From: an uncultured Gammaproteobacteria bacterium
GTDB lineage: Bacteria; Pseudomonadota; Gammaproteobacteria; HyVt-429
Assembly: GCA_947259975.1 (NCBI GenBank)
Contig: CAMYOD010000006.1
Coordinates: forward strand, 102,482-166,481
Direction of reading: 5' to 3'
Length of the DNA stretch: 64,000 nt
Part shown: positions 1 to 8,709 of the stretch, one piece after another
How positions within the stretch are numbered: position 1 is the stretch's first letter
How the letters are laid out: each line of letters starts with the position of its first letter
Translations under genes and position numbers: made by a program
The notes under the pieces: model-generated
Database searches by the model: none
Told to the model about the DNA's origin: nothing
What the model saw: the letters and a program-made list of their open reading frames with translations, nothing else

Positions 1-1681
1 GCGTGGCCCGGTAAGTGTCGCCAACGTCGCCGCGAGTACCGCCCTGGTGATCGGCGACCCGGTGAGTCATTTGATGGAGCTACCCGGGGCGCAGACGGAA
101 GCGGAGGCAACCGCGCGCGTGCTGGAAGAGTCCCGTTTCAGCGTGACCAGCCTGATTCGCCGCGCCGCCGCCGATGTGACCAGCGCGCTGTTCAATGGTG
201 ATTACAAGATCCTGCATTTGGCCGGTCACGGAATTTACGAGCCGGCGGATGCCGGAAAACCACCGCGAGCGGGAATGGTGCTGGGTAAGGATTGGCTACT
301 CACGCCCCAGGTCTTCGGGCAGATGCGTAGCTTGCCGGAGCTGGTGTTTATCAATTGCTGTCACCTGGGGTTCATTGAGGGTTTCCCGACCGGTGATTTC
401 GCCGCCAATGTGGCGACCAAGTTGATCGAGATGGGCGTACGCGCCGTCGTAGCCGCCGGTTGGGCCGTGGATGACGCCGCGGCGAACGATTTCGCGGAAG
501 TTTTTTATGACACGATGCTGGGTGGCGCCAGTTTCGGGCGTGCGGTCGAGGAAGCGCGACGCGTCTGTTACCACAAGCACTCTCATGTGAATACCTGGGG
601 TGCCTATCAGTGTTACGGCGACCCGGCTTATCGGTTGCGCATACAGGGCCGCGGGCGGCGTGACCACGCAGAGCCCATGCCGGTATCCACCGGGCAGGCG
701 ATTAAGGTCTTCGACAACATCGCCACTCGCGCCAAACGCGAGTCCGATGATCCGGAAAGCAAGGCGGCCCTCGAGCGGCGTCTGGACGCGATCGGTTCCG
801 CTCTACCGCGTGTGTGGCGACAGAATGCGCGACTATTCGCGGCAATGGCACGGGCCTACCGTGAGCTGGGCCGCTTCGAACAGGCTGTCGGGCATTACGA
901 AACGGCGCTTGCGATCGAAAAGGCCGATTGTGGGCTCGTGACCATCGAGCAACTGGCAAACCTGCGGGCGCGCTGGGCCGTCGAACTTGCGCAGCAGGGC
1001 AAAAACGCGCCTGACGGCGCATCCCCCGAGTCACTGATTCATAAATCCATTGCCGAGATCGAAGGCCTGGAAGCGATTGCGGGCGCAACCTCGGAGCGGG
1101 CAAGTCTCATTGCCAGCGCCAATAAGCGTTTGGCTCTGGTCGTGCGTACCCGAACCGCACTCATCGATGCATTGACGGCCATGGCGACACACTACAAGCG
1201 GGCGCACGAGATCGCGGTGGCACAAAATAATCTCGACACCTATCCGCTTAACAATTGGCTCATGGCCTGGCGTTTGTTGTCCATCACAGGCGTCCCGGTC
1301 GCGGCCTTGAAGGAGGTCGCGCCGGCCGAGTCGCTTGAGTCATTGCATGATGTCGCGCGGGCCACTGCTGAAAAGCGCGACAAACAGCAACCGAGTTTCT
1401 GGAACTGGATTGTGCCGGCCGAATGTTTGCTTGTCCGCCATTTAGGCGGTGCGCTTGCGCGTCATAAGGGTGAGATTTGCGATAGCTATCGCAAGGCATG
1501 GTCGGGGAAAGCCTCGACGCGGCAGAAGCGCTCCGTCCTCGACCAGTTTGTTTTTCTGGTCGATGCTTTGACCCGCCTGGCGCCTCGCCGACCGAGCAAA
1601 AGCAAGGCCGAACTACTTCGGCGCAGCGATCTTGCGGCGCTCAAATGGATTCATGATGAGCTGGAAAGCGATCTCGAATAA
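1..1681 (+). CDS. CHAT-domain (caspase-like) protease, C-terminal part with TPR-like tail; 5' end truncated by window edge
   Basis: The frame is open from base 2 upstream of the listed ORF start at 47 (RGPVSVANVAASTALVIGDP...). CHAT motifs 'ILHLAGHG' (His) and 'VFINCCHLG' (Cys); helical 'MARAYRELGRFEQAVGHYETALAIEK' TPR-like segment. Confidence 0.85.
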   Translation, partial: RGPVSVANVAASTALVIGDPVSHLMELPGAQTEAEATARVLEESRFSVTSLIRRAAADVTSALFNGDYKILHLAGHGIYEPADAGKPPRAGMVLGKDWLLTPQVFGQMRSLPELVFINCCHLGFIEGFPTGDFAANVATKLIEMGVRAVVAAGWAVDDAAANDFAEVFYDTMLGGASFGRAVEEARRVCYHKHSHVNTWGAYQCYGDPAYRLRIQGRGRRDHAEPMPVSTGQAIKVFDNIATRAKRESDDPESKAALERRLDAIGSALPRVWRQNARLFAAMARAYRELGRFEQAVGHYETALAIEKADCGLVTIEQLANLRARWAVELAQQGKNAPDGASPESLIHKSIAEIEGLEAIAGATSERASLIASANKRLALVVRTRTALIDALTAMATHYKRAHEIAVAQNNLDTYPLNNWLMAWRLLSITGVPVAALKEVAPAESLESLHDVARATAEKRDKQQPSFWNWIVPAECLLVRHLGGALARHKGEICDSYRKAWSGKASTRQKRSVLDQFVFLVDALTRLAPRRPSKSKAELLRRSDLAALKWIHDELESDLE

Positions 1682-1727
1682 TTGGTTCACGCATGGAGGC
1701 AATCGGCACTGATCCGATTGCGGAAAA

Positions 1728-2585
1728 TCAGCGAACCGTGGCTGCTATAGATGCGGTCAGACGCTCAATGTCACGCTGAAAGTCAGGGTCGGGCCGCAGC
1801 GGCATGCCGTTGCGAAACGCGAGATCGCGAATGCTTTCCGGAAGCGCGTCGGGGTCAGGGATCTCGATCCCATGAATCAGCAAGGGAATCACTGGAATTT
1901 TGCGCTTGAGTGCGACCTCGATCTCGATACGGACATGGTCGGTGGGGCTGTCCAGGCGGCGTTTCCCCGTGTTACTGGTCGCATTCAACCAGGTGCTCCC
2001 GATGACCTCGATGAACACGCGGCAGTCCGCCAGGGCCTGGTCCAGGTGTTCACGGAAATCAACGCCGAGAGGAATCGAATCCACATCCTTGAATACGGCA
2101 TCGTGACCGAAGTGTTGGGTCAGTTGATCATAGATTCGGCCGATCACATATTCACTGTCACTTCTGCGGTATGAAATGAAAATGGTACCCGGCGCGACCG
2201 CGTCACCCTTTGTGGAATCGGGTGATCGGGTTGGTCGTGGCTCATCGCGATCGGACTCCTGACTGACGCGGCCAGCCGCACCCGCTTCAAGCGGCCTTAG
2301 GGTCAAATAGTCGGTCGTCTGAAACGCACGCAAGATACCGTCCACCCCCTTGGGCGGTCCACAAAGCAGCTGCACCGCCTGTCCTTCGTTTACCTCTACG
2401 GGAAGCTCGGCAGACTTGTAGAAATCGATCTTGAGCTGAATTCGGTGCGCACCGGCGGGCACGTCGAGCGTAACGCGCTGGCCATTGCGAATATCATCCA
2501 CATGCTGGCCGTCGACGAAGACCTTGAAGGCGCGGGCCCGGTAATTGAGGCTGGATTCCCTGTTGATTACGACATGTCCCGACAT
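1728..2585 (-). CDS. TIR-domain protein with N-terminal PEGA-like beta domain
   Basis: 'GTIFISYRRSDSEYVIGRIYDQLTQHFGHDAVFKDVDSIPLGVDFREHLDQAL...DHVRIEIEVALKRKIPVIPLLI' is a typical bacterial TIR domain. N-terminal 'FKVFVDGQHVDDIRNGQRVTLDVPAGAHRIQLKI' is PEGA-like. Start chosen at the internal ATG (MSGHVVINRES). Confidence 0.85.
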   Translation of the reverse strand: MSGHVVINRESSLNYRARAFKVFVDGQHVDDIRNGQRVTLDVPAGAHRIQLKIDFYKSAELPVEVNEGQAVQLLCGPPKGVDGILRAFQTTDYLTLRPLEAGAAGRVSQESDRDEPRPTRSPDSTKGDAVAPGTIFISYRRSDSEYVIGRIYDQLTQHFGHDAVFKDVDSIPLGVDFREHLDQALADCRVFIEVIGSTWLNATSNTGKRRLDSPTDHVRIEIEVALKRKIPVIPLLIHGIEIPDPDALPESIRDLAFRNGMPLRPDPDFQRDIERLTASIAATVR

Positions 2586-2765
2586 TGAAGAGCACTCGCA
2601 CGAGTCGCTGATAAAATAGGGTTGTGCGTGGTGGAAGTATATCGAATTCTCATTTATGCGTCCGCCGGCAAACGCGGTCCGGATCAAGCGCGAAGATCAG
2701 AGATGGCTGCGCGATATATGATACTGTGCGCTGCACCGTGTGGCTTGCGACGCAGGGCGACGTCG

Positions 2766-2785
2766 GGAAAATGGTGGCCAGGGAC
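2766..2785. repeat. 20-bp direct repeat copy 1 (ggaaaatggtggccagggac), matches the 3' end of tRNA-Phe plus flank
   Basis: Exact copy at 2916-2935, which spans the tRNA-Phe 3' acceptor end (minus strand). Confidence 0.9.
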
Positions 2786-2921
2786 GACGCGCAGGGATGC
2801 GCTAGTGTCGCGAGAGGCCATGGATGGCCGAAGCGACCAGAAGTCCTTTTAGTGCAGTTCGATTCTGGGCGAATCAAACCCACGGCGCGGGTTTATGATA
2901 CTGAATTGGCTGCTAGGAAAA

Positions 2922-2997
2922 TGGTGGCCAGGGACAGAATCGAACTGCCGACACGGGGATTTTCAATCCCCTGCTCTACCGACTGAGCTACCTGGCC
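2922..2997 (-). tRNA. tRNA-Phe (anticodon GAA), CCA encoded
   Basis: Minus strand: GGCCAGG acceptor, D-arm TAGCTCAGTCGGTAGAG, anticodon stem-loop GGGGA-TTGAAAA-TCCCC, T-arm GTTCGATTC, 3' CCTGGCC-A-CCA. Confidence 0.95.
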
Positions 2998-3096
2998 ATT
3001 AGTAAAATCTTTCTTGCCCTCCCTGGCGTAACAGTGCCGGCTGCGTGAAGTCCCGGCCCGGCCGCGCTCCGCTTCCCTGGCCGGGCGTTCGCGGGG

Positions 3097-3121
3097 AAAA
3101 AGGTACGTTTAGTACCTTTTT
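3097..3121. terminator. Perfect 10-bp hairpin with T-run (aaaaaggtac-gttta-gtaccttttt)
   Basis: Perfect stem, 5-nt loop, A-run and T-run on either side. Confidence 0.6.
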
Positions 3122-3136
3122 CTTTCTCCCGCTCAC

Positions 3137-3160
3137 CCGACTGAGCTACCTGGCCATTAG
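3137..3160. repeat. 24-bp duplicate of the 5' end of tRNA-Phe (ccgactgagctacctggccattag)
   Basis: Exact copy of 2979-3002 (D-arm/acceptor 5' part of tRNA-Phe plus upstream flank). Confidence 0.9.
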
Positions 3161-3279
3161 AGAGAATCTTGTCTGTCCCCGGCGAAATGAACCGGTCACG
3201 GGATAAGGCCGGGCCGGGGAGGGCGCATTATAGAGGAATCGCGAAGGTGTTGTAAAAATGCACGTCGGGACGCACGGAT

Positions 3280-3555
3280 TCAACCCTCCTGCGGGGGCAC
3301 ATATCCCTCCGGGGCGGTGGAATCGCCGGTGAAAAAGAACTTTTCCATTTCCGTCTTGATGAATTCCTTCGCCTTGGGATCGAGCGGATTCAGCCGGTAC
3401 TCGTTGATGAGCATGGTCTGATGTTGCATCCACATCTGCCAGGCCTCCTTCGAGACATTTTCGAAGATTCGCTTGCCGAGTTCGCCCGGATACGTTTGAA
3501 AGTCCAGACCTTCCGCTTCCTTGTCCAGTTTTACGCAGTGCACCATTCGGCTCAT
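3280..3555 (-). CDS. yggX: Probable Fe(2+)-trafficking protein
   Basis: [59 protein letters not shown]; adjacent to mutY as in many gammaproteobacteria. Confidence 0.95.
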   Translation of the reverse strand: MSRMVHCVKLDKEAEGLDFQTYPGELGKRIFENVSKEAWQMWMQHQTMLINEYRLNPLDPKAKEFIKTEMEKFFFTGDSTAPEGYVPPQEG

Positions 3556-4619
3556 TCGGGCTTCCTCAATCGTTCCAACAATCGTTTGACCGGCGCGGCC
3601 AGGCCGCGCGCATCCGGGAGGTCGGGGTTATACCAGACCAGCCCCGTATTCTCCATTACGCCCTCTACTGGCCCCTGCAGACGCGCCGGCACCGGCGTGA
3701 TACGCAGTTGAAAATGACTGAAGCTATGCTGAACGGGCTTCCAGGGTGCGGCGGGTTTGATTTCGAGGCCGAGACGCTTGCGACCGAAGCTCCGCGCCTC
3801 GGTTATCGATGGGCATTCTGGCAGGCTCCACAATCCACCCCATAGACCGGACGGGGGTCGTCGTTCCAGCAGGACACGGTCCTGTTGATCGCGGATGACC
3901 AGCATCGCCGTTTCACGCTGCGGCAACGTCCGTCGCGGTCGCGGCGCCGGGAGTTCATCCTGCTCCGCGAAGCGGTAGGCGTGACAAAAGCGTACCTGGG
4001 GACAATCCGTGCAGACAGGTTTGTTGCGAGTGCACACGGAGGCGCCCAGGTCCATGATCGCCTGGGTATAGTCGGCGATCCGGACAGCGGGTGTGAGGGC
4101 ATCGGCGAGCTGCCAGAGCTCTTGTACCACCGCCGCCTCGCCCGGCCAGCCGGCTATACGAAAAAAGCGTGTCAGCACACGCTTGACGTTACCATCGAGA
4201 ATCGGGTGGCGTTGCCCGCGAGTAAACGCGAGGATGGCGCCGGCGGTGGAGCGGCCGATGCCGGGCAGGGCCACTACCGCGTGAAAGTCGCGCGGGAATG
4301 TGCCGGCGTGTTGGTCGACGATGATACGCGCCGCTTTGTGCAGATTGCGGGCGCGGGCGTAATAACCCAGCCCGGTCCATAAGTGCAGCACGTCGTCGAG
4401 ATTCGCCTCGGCCAGGGACGCGATCGTTGGGAAACGTTTTATGAAGCGCTGGTAATAGGGAATGACAGTCGCGACCTGGGTCTGCTGCAGCATGATCTCT
4501 GAGATCCATACCCCATAGGCATCGGTGCGTTGCTGCCAGGGCAGGTGTTTGCGGCCGTGGCGATCGAACCAGGCCAGAAGCCGGTCACTGAAGCCGTCGT
4601 GATCAGCGAGGCTGCGCAT
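3552..4619 (-). CDS. mutY: A/G-specific adenine glycosylase
   Basis: '[33 protein letters not shown]', HhH '[12 protein letters not shown]', FeS cluster Cys motif '[17 protein letters not shown]', C-terminal NUDIX-like domain. Confidence 0.97.
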   Translation of the reverse strand: MRSLADHDGFSDRLLAWFDRHGRKHLPWQQRTDAYGVWISEIMLQQTQVATVIPYYQRFIKRFPTIASLAEANLDDVLHLWTGLGYYARARNLHKAARIIVDQHAGTFPRDFHAVVALPGIGRSTAGAILAFTRGQRHPILDGNVKRVLTRFFRIAGWPGEAAVVQELWQLADALTPAVRIADYTQAIMDLGASVCTRNKPVCTDCPQVRFCHAYRFAEQDELPAPRPRRTLPQRETAMLVIRDQQDRVLLERRPPSGLWGGLWSLPECPSITEARSFGRKRLGLEIKPAAPWKPVQHSFSHFQLRITPVPARLQGPVEGVMENTGLVWYNPDLPDARGLAAPVKRLLERLRKPE

Positions 4620-4622
4620 GTC

Positions 4623-6110
4623 TCACGCCACGAATAGCTGGTCGTCAGGCAAGCCGCCGGCACGGAAATGATCGCGCGCAACGTCGCCGATTGGCGCCGG
4701 TCCCGCGACATAAATATCAAAATCCGCCATATCCGAGTGACTTCGCGTGACGGTGGCGAGCTGGCGTGCCAGGGTGTCTGCAGAAACCCTGGCATCATCA
4801 CCGGCATCCGCCAGCAGAGGTGTGTAGCTGAAGTTGTCCAGGGCGTCGGTCCAGGCGCGACAGAGATTGTTCAGATAGTGGCCATGCGGTGACGTGGTAA
4901 TCCAATATAAATGCAGATATTCGGCGGCATCCACCGCCATGGCATGCTCGATCAGACTCTTGATCGGACCGAAACCGGTCTCGTAGGCGACGAAGATCAG
5001 TGCACGACCGGTGTTTTCCCGCAACAGAAAGTCCCCCGCCGGACCGACGATGGTAAGGGCGTCGCCATGATGTAAGGCGTTGAACAACTCATCCGTATCA
5101 TCGCTATCATGTGGTCGTGGGATGTGGAATTGCAGGTTCCGGTCATCGCAGGGACAGCTGGCGATGGGATAGCTCGTCGGCGGACTGTCCGCGAGGCGCA
5201 GCTCCGCGTTTTGTCCTGCCAGGAATCGCAAACGCGCGGTCTCCGGCGTGCGCACATGGACGAGCAAGACGTCGTCGGTGGGATGTTCGAGCATTTTTAC
5301 CGACCCGGTGATCGTCTGTTGTGCGACGTCATCTGCACCCGCGGCCTCGAACGTCTTGAGGACCAGTTCGCTGACCGCGGTATGTGAGCACATGAGCACC
5401 GCGCCCTCTGCCGCCTCGATATCGGAAAGTTGATAAGGCGTTTCCCGCAACTTCTTCACTTCGCCGGATACCACCGTCGCCTTGCAGAGACCGCAATGGC
5501 CGTCGCGGCAACCGTAGTTGGGTGCGCAGCCTGCGCGCAGGGCCGACTCGAGCAGGGAATCGTTACCCTCAACAAAGAATTCATGCCCCGACGGCAGGAT
5601 CTGCACCTGCGCGGCCATGATGCGCAGTAAGGTATCCTTGGCCACGAGCTGTTCGGCATCCGCGCTGGGACTGGTCTGCGCCTCCAGGGTCTGTAGAAAC
5701 CAGGCTTGAAAGTCGTGCAAGCCGTCGCCGAGAGTGCTTGCGTCTGCTACCGTTAGATTGGCGAGGCGGTGCTTGAGCATGTCTGTCAGTTCGGCATAGT
5801 GACTCACCTGTACCTTGGCCTTGGCGAGTTCCTTGCTCAGCGTCGTCAATCGCTTGGCCAATACCTCGGCGTCGGGCAGGACAGCGGTGGTCTGAATCGC
5901 GCGGGTGAAGGCCTCGTCCTTGATCTTCTGCATGCGTTCGAGGACGCGGTTATCTTCGATTTGTGTGTCCGGGTAGGCGCGGCGCAACTCTTCGATTTCG
6001 ATCATGCCTTCGAAGGTCGTGAGTTCGCCGGCACGGATCTTTTTCTGCAGCACGCCGCGGGTGACACCGACGAGCCGGGCGGCGCGTGAAAGGTTCAGAT
6101 AGCGAGCCAT
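4623..6110 (-). CDS. Fusion protein: N-terminal helix-turn-helix/coiled coil + plant-type [2Fe-2S] ferredoxin + FAD/NAD(P)H reductase
   Basis: HTH-like 'LNLSRAARLVGVTRGVLQKKIRAGELTTFEGMIEIEELRRAYPD'; 'GCRDGHCGLCKATVVSGEV...LMCSH' [2Fe-2S] ligands; 'RFLAGQNAELRL', 'SYPIASCP', 'ETGFGPIKSLIEHA' reductase motifs. Confidence 0.85.
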   Translation of the reverse strand: MARYLNLSRAARLVGVTRGVLQKKIRAGELTTFEGMIEIEELRRAYPDTQIEDNRVLERMQKIKDEAFTRAIQTTAVLPDAEVLAKRLTTLSKELAKAKVQVSHYAELTDMLKHRLANLTVADASTLGDGLHDFQAWFLQTLEAQTSPSADAEQLVAKDTLLRIMAAQVQILPSGHEFFVEGNDSLLESALRAGCAPNYGCRDGHCGLCKATVVSGEVKKLRETPYQLSDIEAAEGAVLMCSHTAVSELVLKTFEAAGADDVAQQTITGSVKMLEHPTDDVLLVHVRTPETARLRFLAGQNAELRLADSPPTSYPIASCPCDDRNLQFHIPRPHDSDDTDELFNALHHGDALTIVGPAGDFLLRENTGRALIFVAYETGFGPIKSLIEHAMAVDAAEYLHLYWITTSPHGHYLNNLCRAWTDALDNFSYTPLLADAGDDARVSADTLARQLATVTRSHSDMADFDIYVAGPAPIGDVARDHFRAGGLPDDQLFVA

Positions 6111-6289
6111 GACGATATACTAACCGCGAACAAACCAGCTGTCCGTTCCGTCGAGTGATTTGACCGCCGCAAATCGGTTTATTGGATGGCGGCTGTTGGT
6201 CCTTGATTGTGCCCATGCGGGCGAGGCGCCGCAAGGGCGGCTTATTAATTGCCCGCGTGAAGTTCTGGTCCTGGTTGATCCAGTACGTC

Positions 6290-6721
6290 TTAGCTGACGG
6301 TCGCTGCTAGTCGCTTTACCAGGGTAAGTTCATTGTAGCCGTCATCCGTGCGATGGTAGCGTAACTCGTCGAACAATGTATGCAGGAGGTGCACACCCAT
6401 GCCGCCAACCGGTCGATTATGCAAAGGTACAGTCGTCCGTTCGAGCGCGCGATTGGTCGGATCGAAGGCCGGCGCACGATCCCGCAGCACGATTGTCACC
6501 GTGTCATTCGCTACTTGCATGGCGATTTCGATATCGCCCGCGTTGTGACGATAGCCATGGACGATGATGTTGGTGACCGCCTCGTCTACCGCGAGCCGGA
6601 GATCGTTAGTAACAGACGCCGTGGCGCCCACCTCCATTGCCGTAGTCTCAATAAAGCGACGTACTTCGGCTAGTCGATCGAGATCGGCCGGCACGGCTAT
6701 GTGCCGGTTAACGGGTGTCAC
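6290..6721 (-). CDS. RsbW/SpoIIAB-like ATP-binding anti-sigma factor kinase
   Basis: HATPase motifs 'NDLRLAVDEAVTNIIVHGYRHN...IVLRDRAPAFDP...GMGVHLLHTLFDEL'. Confidence 0.9.
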   Translation of the reverse strand: MTPVNRHIAVPADLDRLAEVRRFIETTAMEVGATASVTNDLRLAVDEAVTNIIVHGYRHNAGDIEIAMQVANDTVTIVLRDRAPAFDPTNRALERTTVPLHNRPVGGMGVHLLHTLFDELRYHRTDDGYNELTLVKRLAATVS

Positions 6722-6738
6722 TAGGTGTTCGGACTTCG

Positions 6739-7116
6739 TTAGAACGAATCTACCGCCTCGCGAAGATCGTCATGAATATTCAGGTAAGCATCGAAACCCA
6801 GGGTCTTGAAGATCTTACGGACATCGTCGGAGGCGCCGAGTATCTGCAGGTGCGGTGCCTTGGCCTCGCCGACTTGTGGTACACCACCATGGAGCGAGTT
6901 GTAAATCACGTGCAGCGCGCGAAAACCCGCACTGGCCATATAGTCCACCTTTGCTAGATCCAGCAGCACATCCTTTGCGCCCGCTTCAATCACTTCGCTT
7001 GCTCGTGTTTCCAAATCACCTGCATTGCTCGCATCGACCTGTCCTGTGATGTGCAGGACCGACACGGGCACACGGCCTTCCATTTGGGATACGGAAATAT
7101 CTAAACCGTTACTCAT
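6739..7116 (-). CDS. STAS-domain anti-sigma factor antagonist (RsbV/SpoIIAA-like)
   Basis: 'LLDLAKVDYMASAGFRALHVIYN' with conserved phosphorylatable Ser context. Confidence 0.92.
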   Translation of the reverse strand: MSNGLDISVSQMEGRVPVSVLHITGQVDASNAGDLETRASEVIEAGAKDVLLDLAKVDYMASAGFRALHVIYNSLHGGVPQVGEAKAPHLQILGASDDVRKIFKTLGFDAYLNIHDDLREAVDSF

Positions 7117-7186
7117 GATGCAGAACCTCCCTACAGTTCTTAATTGCTCTTGAAAAATAAATTGATACCGGTATCGCGCTCATGCA

Positions 7187-8410
7187 TTAGTTGCGATGAA
7201 CCGCCAGCATAGTAATGTCATCAAACTGGCTCGCGTCTTGCGAGTAATCGTCTACCGCCTGACGAACATTAGCGACCAGTTCACCGACATTTCCAGTATT
7301 CGACTCCAGCTGCAATTGTAAACGCTCTTCGGTGAAAAGATCACCTGCGGCGTTCACCGCATCCGAGACTCCGTCCGTATAGCCAAAAAGCATATCACCC
7401 GGATTCAGGATAGTCGTGCCGCATTGATAGACGGCGCCGGGCATAATTCCGACAACGGGGCCCGTCGTCTCGAGTCGATCGCGTGACCCGTCTGCGCGAA
7501 GCACGAACGGTGCCTCGTGACCCGCATTCACATAATGCAGGGTACCGTCCGTCGGATCCAGCAATGCAAAGAAAAGCGTTGAGAACATGGACGACCGCCC
7601 GTGCGTCCGGCTCATATAGCTGTTCGTGAATGTCACACATTCGGCAAGCTGTGCGGGATTACTCTCGCTTGTCAGAAAGGACAGGAACCTACCGGTGTTG
7701 TCGAAGTTCTCGGCTGTCGCGGTGGCGCGAATCAAGCTACGGAACAGTGTCATGAACAATGCCGCGCCGACGCCCTTGCCACAGACATCGCCGATCACCA
7801 GCGCCAGTTTGCGACCGTCGGGCGTGAGAAAGACATCGTAATAGTCCCCGGCGACCTCGCGGGCGGCCTGGAAGTGTGCGGCGATAGACCATCCGGCGAT
7901 TTCCGGTAGGGTGTCGGGCAGGAAATCGGCCTGAATCTTTCGGCCGATCTCGAGTTCGTGTTCGAGTGCCGCTATTTGCCGGGTATCGTCGGCGATTTCC
8001 TGCACCCGGTTGCCGATTGTACGGCACAACGTACTAATGATATCGGTTGCCGCTTCCGGTCTATTCGTAAGGAGATTCTGTAGAGATTGTTTGCGTAGTT
8101 TAAGTAACGAGGTGTCGGAATCCGCAGTTACTGAGGCGCTACGCGCATCCTCGCTGAATGCGCCAATTTCGCCGAACATTTCGCCCGGCCCCAGACGCTT
8201 GAGTGTGAGCTCCCCGTCATGGATCCGCACGTGGCCGTCAAATATGACATAGAGCGCGTCGCCGGTGTCGCCCTTTTGGAAAAGGGTTTCACCCGTGCCG
8301 ACCTTAACGGTCTCGATGTGCTCAGCCACTTGTGCAAGCACATCATCGGATGCGGCTGAGAACAGTCCCGTTCGACGTAAGATTTGTTTGTGTGGTTCCG
8401 GGTGCGCCAT
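7187..8410 (-). CDS. Cyclic nucleotide-binding domain + SpoIIE/RsbU-type PP2C phosphatase
   Basis: N-terminal cNMP fold 'GDTGDALYVIFDGHVRIHD...GEMFGEIGAFSEDARSASVTA'; 'VAGDYYDVFLTPDGRKLALVIGDVCGKGVGAALFMTLFRSLIRA' PP2C motif. Confidence 0.93.
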   Translation of the reverse strand: MAHPEPHKQILRRTGLFSAASDDVLAQVAEHIETVKVGTGETLFQKGDTGDALYVIFDGHVRIHDGELTLKRLGPGEMFGEIGAFSEDARSASVTADSDTSLLKLRKQSLQNLLTNRPEAATDIISTLCRTIGNRVQEIADDTRQIAALEHELEIGRKIQADFLPDTLPEIAGWSIAAHFQAAREVAGDYYDVFLTPDGRKLALVIGDVCGKGVGAALFMTLFRSLIRATATAENFDNTGRFLSFLTSESNPAQLAECVTFTNSYMSRTHGRSSMFSTLFFALLDPTDGTLHYVNAGHEAPFVLRADGSRDRLETTGPVVGIMPGAVYQCGTTILNPGDMLFGYTDGVSDAVNAAGDLFTEERLQLQLESNTGNVGELVANVRQAVDDYSQDASQFDDITMLAVHRN

Positions 8411-8566
8411 GGTCCACGCGGTTCCTTAGATCGCTTATTATCTTAAATTCTACATGGCAATTATGCTCTTTTTTATTCCCCGTGTCGCGATCGACAGGCC
8501 TCCGAGCAGCTCACTGCGGCCGGTCCAATTCGCTGCAATTTAGCGGAAATTTCTTAGAAAGCGCGA

Positions 8567-8640
8567 TGGAGCGGGTGATGGGAATCGAACCCACGTCATC
8601 AGCTTGGGAAGCTGAGGTTCTACCATTGAACTACACCCGC
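8567..8640 (-). tRNA. tRNA-Gly (anticodon CCC), CCA encoded
   Basis: Minus strand GCGGGTG acceptor, anticodon arm TCAGC-TTCCCAA-GCTGA, T-arm GGGTTCGATTCCC, CACCCGC-T-CCA. Confidence 0.95.
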
Positions 8641-8709
8641 CTTGCGCTATGGATCTTGCGGTGACTATTCTAGCAAAGCCGGGTATGGAACCACCACGCG
8701 GCAGGATTT

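Noticed and set aside
2624-2986. 120-aa plus-strand ORF upstream of and into tRNA-Phe
   Set aside because: Runs through the tRNA and its duplicated fragments; no domain, likely spurious.
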